Shown one piece after another: positions 32,268 to 37,475 of a DNA stretch of 37,475 nucleotides. Below the pieces are notes generated by a model that saw nothing but the letters and a program-made list of their open reading frames with translations, did no database searches and was not told the origin of the DNA. Made by a program: the position numbers and the translations under genes. Origin of the DNA: Mycobacteriales bacterium (lineage in GTDB: Bacteria; Actinomycetota; Actinomycetes; Mycobacteriales; SCTD01); the NCBI GenBank assembly GCA_040902655.1, contig JBBDWV010000002.1, forward strand, positions 15,008 through 52,482, written 5' to 3'. Position 1 is the stretch's first letter, and each line of letters opens with the position of its first letter.

Positions 32268-32738
32268 CTACCAGCGGTAGTGCGCGAAGGCCTTGTTCGA
32301 CTCGGCCATCTTGTGGGTGTCCTCGCGGCGCTTGACGCTCGCGCCGAGGCCGTTGCTGGCGTCGAGCAGCTCGTTCATGAGGCGCTCGGTCATCGTCTTC
32401 TCGCGGCGGGCGCGGGAGTACTGGATGAGCCAGCGCAGCGCGAGCGTGGTGGAGCGGCCCGCGCGGACCTCGATCGGCACCTGGTAGGTGGCGCCACCGA
32501 CGCGGCGGCTGCGGACCTCGAGGGTCGGCTTGACGTTGTCGAGCGCACGCTTGAGCGTGATGACCGGGTCGGTGTCGGTCTTGGCGCGGCAGCCCTCCAG
32601 GGCGCCGTAGACGATGCGCTCGGCGACCGAACGCTTGCCGCCCACCAGAACCTTGTTGATGAGGCTGGTGACCAGCGGCGAGCCGTAGACCGGGTCGGTG
32701 ACGACCGGGTGCTTCGGGGCGGGACCCTTGCGAGGCAC
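32268..32738 (-). CDS. rpsG: 30S ribosomal protein S7
   Basis: A 156-aa S7, head-nucleating 16S binder at the E site. GTG start at 32738 ([37 protein letters not shown]), overlapping the rpsL stop by 1 nt (TAGTG). [28 protein letters not shown] and [15 protein letters not shown] close the protein. Confidence 0.98.
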   Translation of the reverse strand: MPRKGPAPKHPVVTDPVYGSPLVTSLINKVLVGGKRSVAERIVYGALEGCRAKTDTDPVITLKRALDNVKPTLEVRSRRVGGATYQVPIEVRAGRSTTLALRWLIQYSRARREKTMTERLMNELLDASNGLGASVKRREDTHKMAESNKAFAHYRW

Positions 32739-33112
32739 TAGCTCTTCTCCTTCTTCGCGCCGTATCGGCTGCGCGCCTGCTTGCGGTTGCGGACCCCCTG
32801 GGTGTCGAGCGAACCACGGATGATCTTGTAGCGGACGCCGGGCAGGTCCTTCACGCGACCGCCGCGGACGAGCACGATGGAGTGCTCCTGCAGGTTGTGG
32901 CCCACGCCGGGGATGTAGGCCGTCACCTCGATGCCGCTGGTCAAGCGCACGCGGGCGACCTTGCGGAGCGCGGAGTTCGGCTTCTTCGGCGTGGTGGTGT
33001 AGACGCGCGTGCAGACGCCACGACGCTGCGGGCTCCCCTTGAGGGCCGGCGTGTTGGTCTTCTCGACCTTGTCCTGCCGGCCCTTGCGGACCAGCTGCTG
33101 GATCGTGGGCAA
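32738..33112 (-). CDS. rpsL: 30S ribosomal protein S12
   Basis: A 124-aa S12 at the decoding centre. [55 protein letters not shown] is standard. Lys43 (TPKKPNS) and Lys88 (GRVKDLPG) are the wild-type residues, so no streptomycin-resistance substitution is present. First gene of the str operon, with promoter at 33334-33362 and a ~215-nt leader that contains the shared 21-nt element. Confidence 0.99.
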   Translation of the reverse strand: MPTIQQLVRKGRQDKVEKTNTPALKGSPQRRGVCTRVYTTTPKKPNSALRKVARVRLTSGIEVTAYIPGVGHNLQEHSIVLVRGGRVKDLPGVRYKIIRGSLDTQGVRNRKQARSRYGAKKEKS

Positions 33113-33172
33113 AGCGTCTCCTGCTCGTCCTTCTGGGAGTGGGACCGTGCCGTTCTGTGTCGGGGCCGCCCA

Positions 33173-33193
33173 CCCACGCGGTCGGGTGTGTCA
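33173..33193 (-). promoter_or_regulatory. Shared ribosomal-leader element, rpsL copy
   Basis: Identical over 21 nt to 28668-28688 (minus strand TGACACACCCGACCGCGTGG plus one G), 61 nt upstream of rpsL and about 135 nt downstream of the likely transcription start, so it would be in the mRNA leader. Confidence 0.75.
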
Positions 33194-33333
33194 CCCGGTC
33201 GCTCCCTGCCCGCGTGCACGTCGTACGGGGAGGTGGTGCGGAGTCCTGCTGGTTTCTGCTCGTCCTCGCGCGGCCCGGAAGTGTCGGCCGGAGGGCGCGC
33301 GGGCGGCCTGGGTCGCCCCAGGCACAAGAGGGA

Positions 33334-33362
33334 ACAGTACCTGCCGCCCGTACGAGGGTCAA
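33334..33362 (-). promoter_or_regulatory. str operon (rpsL) promoter
   Basis: On the minus strand, -35 TTGACC (33362-33357), a 17-nt spacer and -10 TACTGT (33339-33334). Near-consensus for the housekeeping sigma factor; leader about 215 nt. Confidence 0.75.
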
Positions 33363-33436
33363 AAGCGGGGCGCCGGGCAGCCCCGCTGTCGCGCCGACAC
33401 GCCGACCGGAGCGCAGAGATGTGACGCAGGCCACCC

Positions 33437-33465
33437 TTGCGGTCAGCTGTTACTCGCGGTAACAC
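33437..33465 (+). promoter_or_regulatory. Promoter with TetR-like operator
   Basis: -35 TTGCGG (33437-33442), 17-nt spacer, -10 TAACAC (33460-33465). The perfect inverted repeat TGTTAC-TCGCG-GTAACA (33448-33464) fills the spacer and overlaps the -10. The TTAC(N5)GTAA form resembles TetR-family operators. No TetR gene is in the window. Confidence 0.6.
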
Positions 33466-33503
33466 TAGCTCCGACGCACTCCTGCGCCGCCTTCGGAGGC
33501 CCG

Positions 33504-34514
33504 ATGTCCACGCTCAGCACCGACTCCCACCGTCCGGCTTTCGACCGGCTCACCGCCCCCGCCGCGGCGACGCCGGCTGGTGGCCGCTTCCCGTGGCTGA
33601 TCACCCTCACGCACACCTGGATCCTGGTCGGGCTGTTCCTCGACGGCTGGTTCCACAGCCACGGCCCGGAACTCGAGAACTTCTTCACCCCCTGGCACGG
33701 CGTCCTGTACAGCGGCGTGGCGGCCACCGTCGCGGTGCACCTGCAGCACCAGCGACGGCACGGGATCCCTCCCGGCTACGCGCCGAGTCTGGCCGCCGGG
33801 GTCGTCGTGCTGCTCGCCGGCGTCGTCGACGGCGTCTGGCACACCGTCTTCGGCGTCGAGGCCGACCTCGACGCGCTGCTGTCCCCTCCGCACCTCCTTC
33901 TCATCACTGCCGGCACACTGGTCTTCGCGGGCCCCCTGCGGGCGGCCCTGCGAGCACCCGCAGGCGCCCCCGGCGGGCTGCCGACCGCCTTCGCCGCGGC
34001 GTACGTCCTGGCCGGTCTCGGCTTCTTCACGCAGTACGCGAACCCGTTCACCGAGCTGTACCCGGTCGTGTCGCAGGCCGCCGGCGCCATGGAGGTCCGG
34101 GAGCTCCGCGAGGTGGCCGGCGTGGCGGGCGCAGTGCTGTGGGCGGTTTTGGTCGCCGCCGCGGTGGCCCTGCTGAGGGCGCGCACGACCCTGGTCCGCG
34201 GCGCGCTCGCGGTCGTCGTGGGCGTGCCGTCGCTGTTCATGGTCACCCAGGACGGCCAGTACCTGTTCGTTCCGGCCATCCTGCTCGCCGCGGCGGTGAC
34301 GGAGCTCGGCGGCCGGCGGCTGTCGCCGGCGCTCGCCGCGCTGCTGGCGACCACGGCACTCACCGCCGGCTGGGTCCTGACCCTGCTGGCCACCCGCGAC
34401 CTGGCCTGGAGCCGGGAACTGCTGACGGGCAGCATCGGCTCGGCCGCTGCGGCGGGCTACCTGACCGGCTGGCTGGTGAGCAACGGAGGCACCCGGGCGG
34501 ACGCGGCCGGCTGA
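33504..34514 (+). CDS. Multipass membrane protein with conserved-looking His/Asp/Trp motifs, unknown function
   Basis: A 336-aa integral membrane protein from ATG 33504 with GGAGG upstream; the open frame extends to 33009 but upstream residues are shadows of the rpsL leader. After a ~30-aa soluble N-terminus there are roughly nine hydrophobic segments. The first four carry polar residues that look like a metal or heme/quinone site: HTWILVGLFLDGWFHSH (about 37-53), TPWHG (about 62-66), VDGVWHTVFGVE (about 108-119) and SPPH (127-130). I do not recognise the family with confidence; a distant relation to copper/heme membrane proteins is only a guess. It stands alone between rpsL and the rpoC side, under its own repressor-type promoter. 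Confidence 0.85.
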   Translation: MSTLSTDSHRPAFDRLTAPAAATPAGGRFPWLITLTHTWILVGLFLDGWFHSHGPELENFFTPWHGVLYSGVAATVAVHLQHQRRHGIPPGYAPSLAAGVVVLLAGVVDGVWHTVFGVEADLDALLSPPHLLLITAGTLVFAGPLRAALRAPAGAPGGLPTAFAAAYVLAGLGFFTQYANPFTELYPVVSQAAGAMEVRELREVAGVAGAVLWAVLVAAAVALLRARTTLVRGALAVVVGVPSLFMVTQDGQYLFVPAILLAAAVTELGGRRLSPALAALLATTALTAGWVLTLLATRDLAWSRELLTGSIGSAAAAGYLTGWLVSNGGTRADAAG

Positions 34515-34538
34515 CGGCGCTGCACCGCCCGCCTCCGC

Positions 34539-34602
34539 TGATCAACGCCGGACGTGGGCACTTCTGCGCCGGGCAAGAAGCGGGGAAGCCCGGCGTTGAT
34601 CA
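34539..34602. repeat. 64-bp palindrome (copy 2)
   Basis: Outer arms TGATCAACGCCGG and CCGGCGTTGATCA match perfectly over 13 bp; an inner CTTCT/AGAAG pair continues the symmetry. It lies in the 145-nt gap between convergent genes. Ends, length and arm sequence (TGATCnACGCnGGAC) resemble the element at 1149-1211. Confidence 0.8.
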
Positions 34603-34659
34603 TAGCGGCGGCGTGAGAGAGCGCAGCCGGGTCGTCCCCACCGGCCTGCGGCGCGCGGG

Positions 34660-35094
34660 CTACAGGCCGAGCAGGCCGATCGGTAGCAGGAACAGACCGA
34701 ACAGCAGCAGCAGGAACAGGCTGACCAGCACCAGGTGGACCACCGCCAGCACGACCGCCCAGGTGCACAGGTCGAGCCCCGTCTTCGTGCCGCCGCTGGC
34801 CAGGATGTCGCGGCGGGCCAGGCGCGCGAGCACGAGGGCGGCGATGGCTCCCAGGAACGGGATCGTCGGCGTGTAGGCCGCGATCGCCAGACCGAGCGCG
34901 ATCATCGCCTTGACCTCGGTCTGCGGCGCACCCTGCCAGCCGCCGGAGGGCGACACCTGTCCCGGCTGCGGCGGTGGGCCCCAGCCCGGCGGCGACCCCT
35001 GGCCGTACGTCGGCTGGCCGTAGGAACCGTGGCCGTACGCCGGCTGGCCTGCGGGTGGCGCCGGCCGGTCGAACGGGTTCTCGGGCGCGCTCAT
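34660..35094 (-). CDS. DUF4190-like membrane protein
   Basis: A 144-aa protein. Residues 1-60 are Pro/Gly/Tyr/Gln-rich with loose repeats (YGHGSYGQPTYGQGS), probably cytoplasmic and disordered. Two hydrophobic segments follow (about 64-90 and 108-140), with LARLARRDILASGGTKTGL between them, the layout of DUF4190 proteins. Function unknown; such proteins are frequent in actinobacteria. A TACCCT box (35106-35101) ends 6 nt before the ATG, suggesting leaderless transcription. It lies directly downstream of rpoC, behind that gene's terminator hairpin. Confidence 0.8.
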   Translation of the reverse strand: MSAPENPFDRPAPPAGQPAYGHGSYGQPTYGQGSPPGWGPPPQPGQVSPSGGWQGAPQTEVKAMIALGLAIAAYTPTIPFLGAIAALVLARLARRDILASGGTKTGLDLCTWAVVLAVVHLVLVSLFLLLLFGLFLLPIGLLGL

Positions 35095-35132
35095 GACATC
35101 AGGGTAGGCCGCTGCGCCCCGGCCGGGAACCG

Positions 35133-35166
35133 CGACGGCCGCCCCCCATGCGGGGAGCGGCCGTCG
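35133..35166 (-). terminator. rpoBC terminator
   Basis: CGACGGCCGC-c-CCCC pairs with GGGG-a-GCGGCCGTCG around ATGC: 14 pairs with one mismatch, starting 12 nt after the rpoC stop. Confidence 0.85.
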
Positions 35167-35178
35167 TACCGGCCGGGA

Positions 35179-37475
<2,297 letters not shown>

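Larger units (their letters stand above)
33113..33503. other. Intergenic region with two divergent promoters
   Basis: 391 bp without a gene. It holds the rpsL leader with the shared 21-nt element (33173-33193), the rpsL promoter (33334-33362) and, in the other direction, the TGTTAC...GTAACA operator-promoter (33437-33465) of the membrane-protein gene. Confidence 0.7.

Noticed and set aside
32738-33112. Possible antibiotic-resistance substitutions in S12
   Set aside because: Lys43 and Lys88 are the wild-type residues.

Overview
The window is chromosomal DNA of a high-GC Gram-positive bacterium (Actinobacteria). The gene order rpoC / rpsL-rpsG-fusA-tuf / rpsJ...rplO / secY-adk-map-infA-rpmJ-rpsM-rpsK-rpsD-rpoA-rplQ-truA / rplM-rpsI / glmM...glmS is the classical actinobacterial arrangement. 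Very high GC, many GTG starts, leaderless-looking promoters and a Cys-type S14/L36/S4 set fit this. The protein sequences and the accessory gene styles look closest to Geodermatophilaceae or a neighbouring family; that placement is recollection, not a computed result.

Layout, left to right. 1-7025 is the accessory side: a frameshifted AbiEi/DUF559-like gene (+), glmS (-), a tiny lipoprotein (+), a MazF-like toxin with a ribbon-helix-helix antitoxin (-), an unknown 130-aa protein (+) and pepN (-). 7026-11000 holds glmM, rpsI, rplM, a divergent YceI-family gene and truA. 11078-15197 is the infA-rpmJ-rpsM-rpsK-rpsD-rpoA-rplQ operon, with a convincing promoter at 15350-15378. 15391-18178 is secY-adk-map. 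18391-22714 is the spc part (rplN to rplO) and 22831-28587 the S10 part (rpsJ to rpsQ). 28795-33112 is the str operon (rpsL-rpsG-fusA-tuf), with a strong promoter at 33334-33362. A plus-strand multipass membrane protein, a DUF4190-like protein and the 3' part of rpoC (cut by the right edge at the NADFDGDQM catalytic motif) finish the window.

Almost all genes lie on the minus strand and serve translation, transcription, protein export and N-terminal Met removal, plus the cell-wall amino-sugar steps GlmS and GlmM. Tight coupling is visible: many stop/start overlaps of 1 or 4 nt (TGATG, ATGA, GTGA, TAGTG). I see no rRNA, tRNA, CRISPR, insertion sequence or prophage.

The points most worth a second look are not the ribosomal genes themselves. 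They are: (i) an identical 21-nt element in the leaders of both rpsJ and rpsL; (ii) two copies of a ~63-bp TGATC...GATCA palindrome near opposite ends of the window, and an unrelated 53-bp palindrome between rplQ and rpoA; (iii) a TetR-like operator inside the promoter of an unknown His-rich membrane protein; (iv) a missing canonical start codon for truA; (v) a 24-bp in-frame tandem repeat at the start of rplO; (vi) long acidic tails on L17 and S3; (vii) a leaderless toxin-antitoxin promoter with a perfect palindromic operator. I do not see a clear new multi-gene system.
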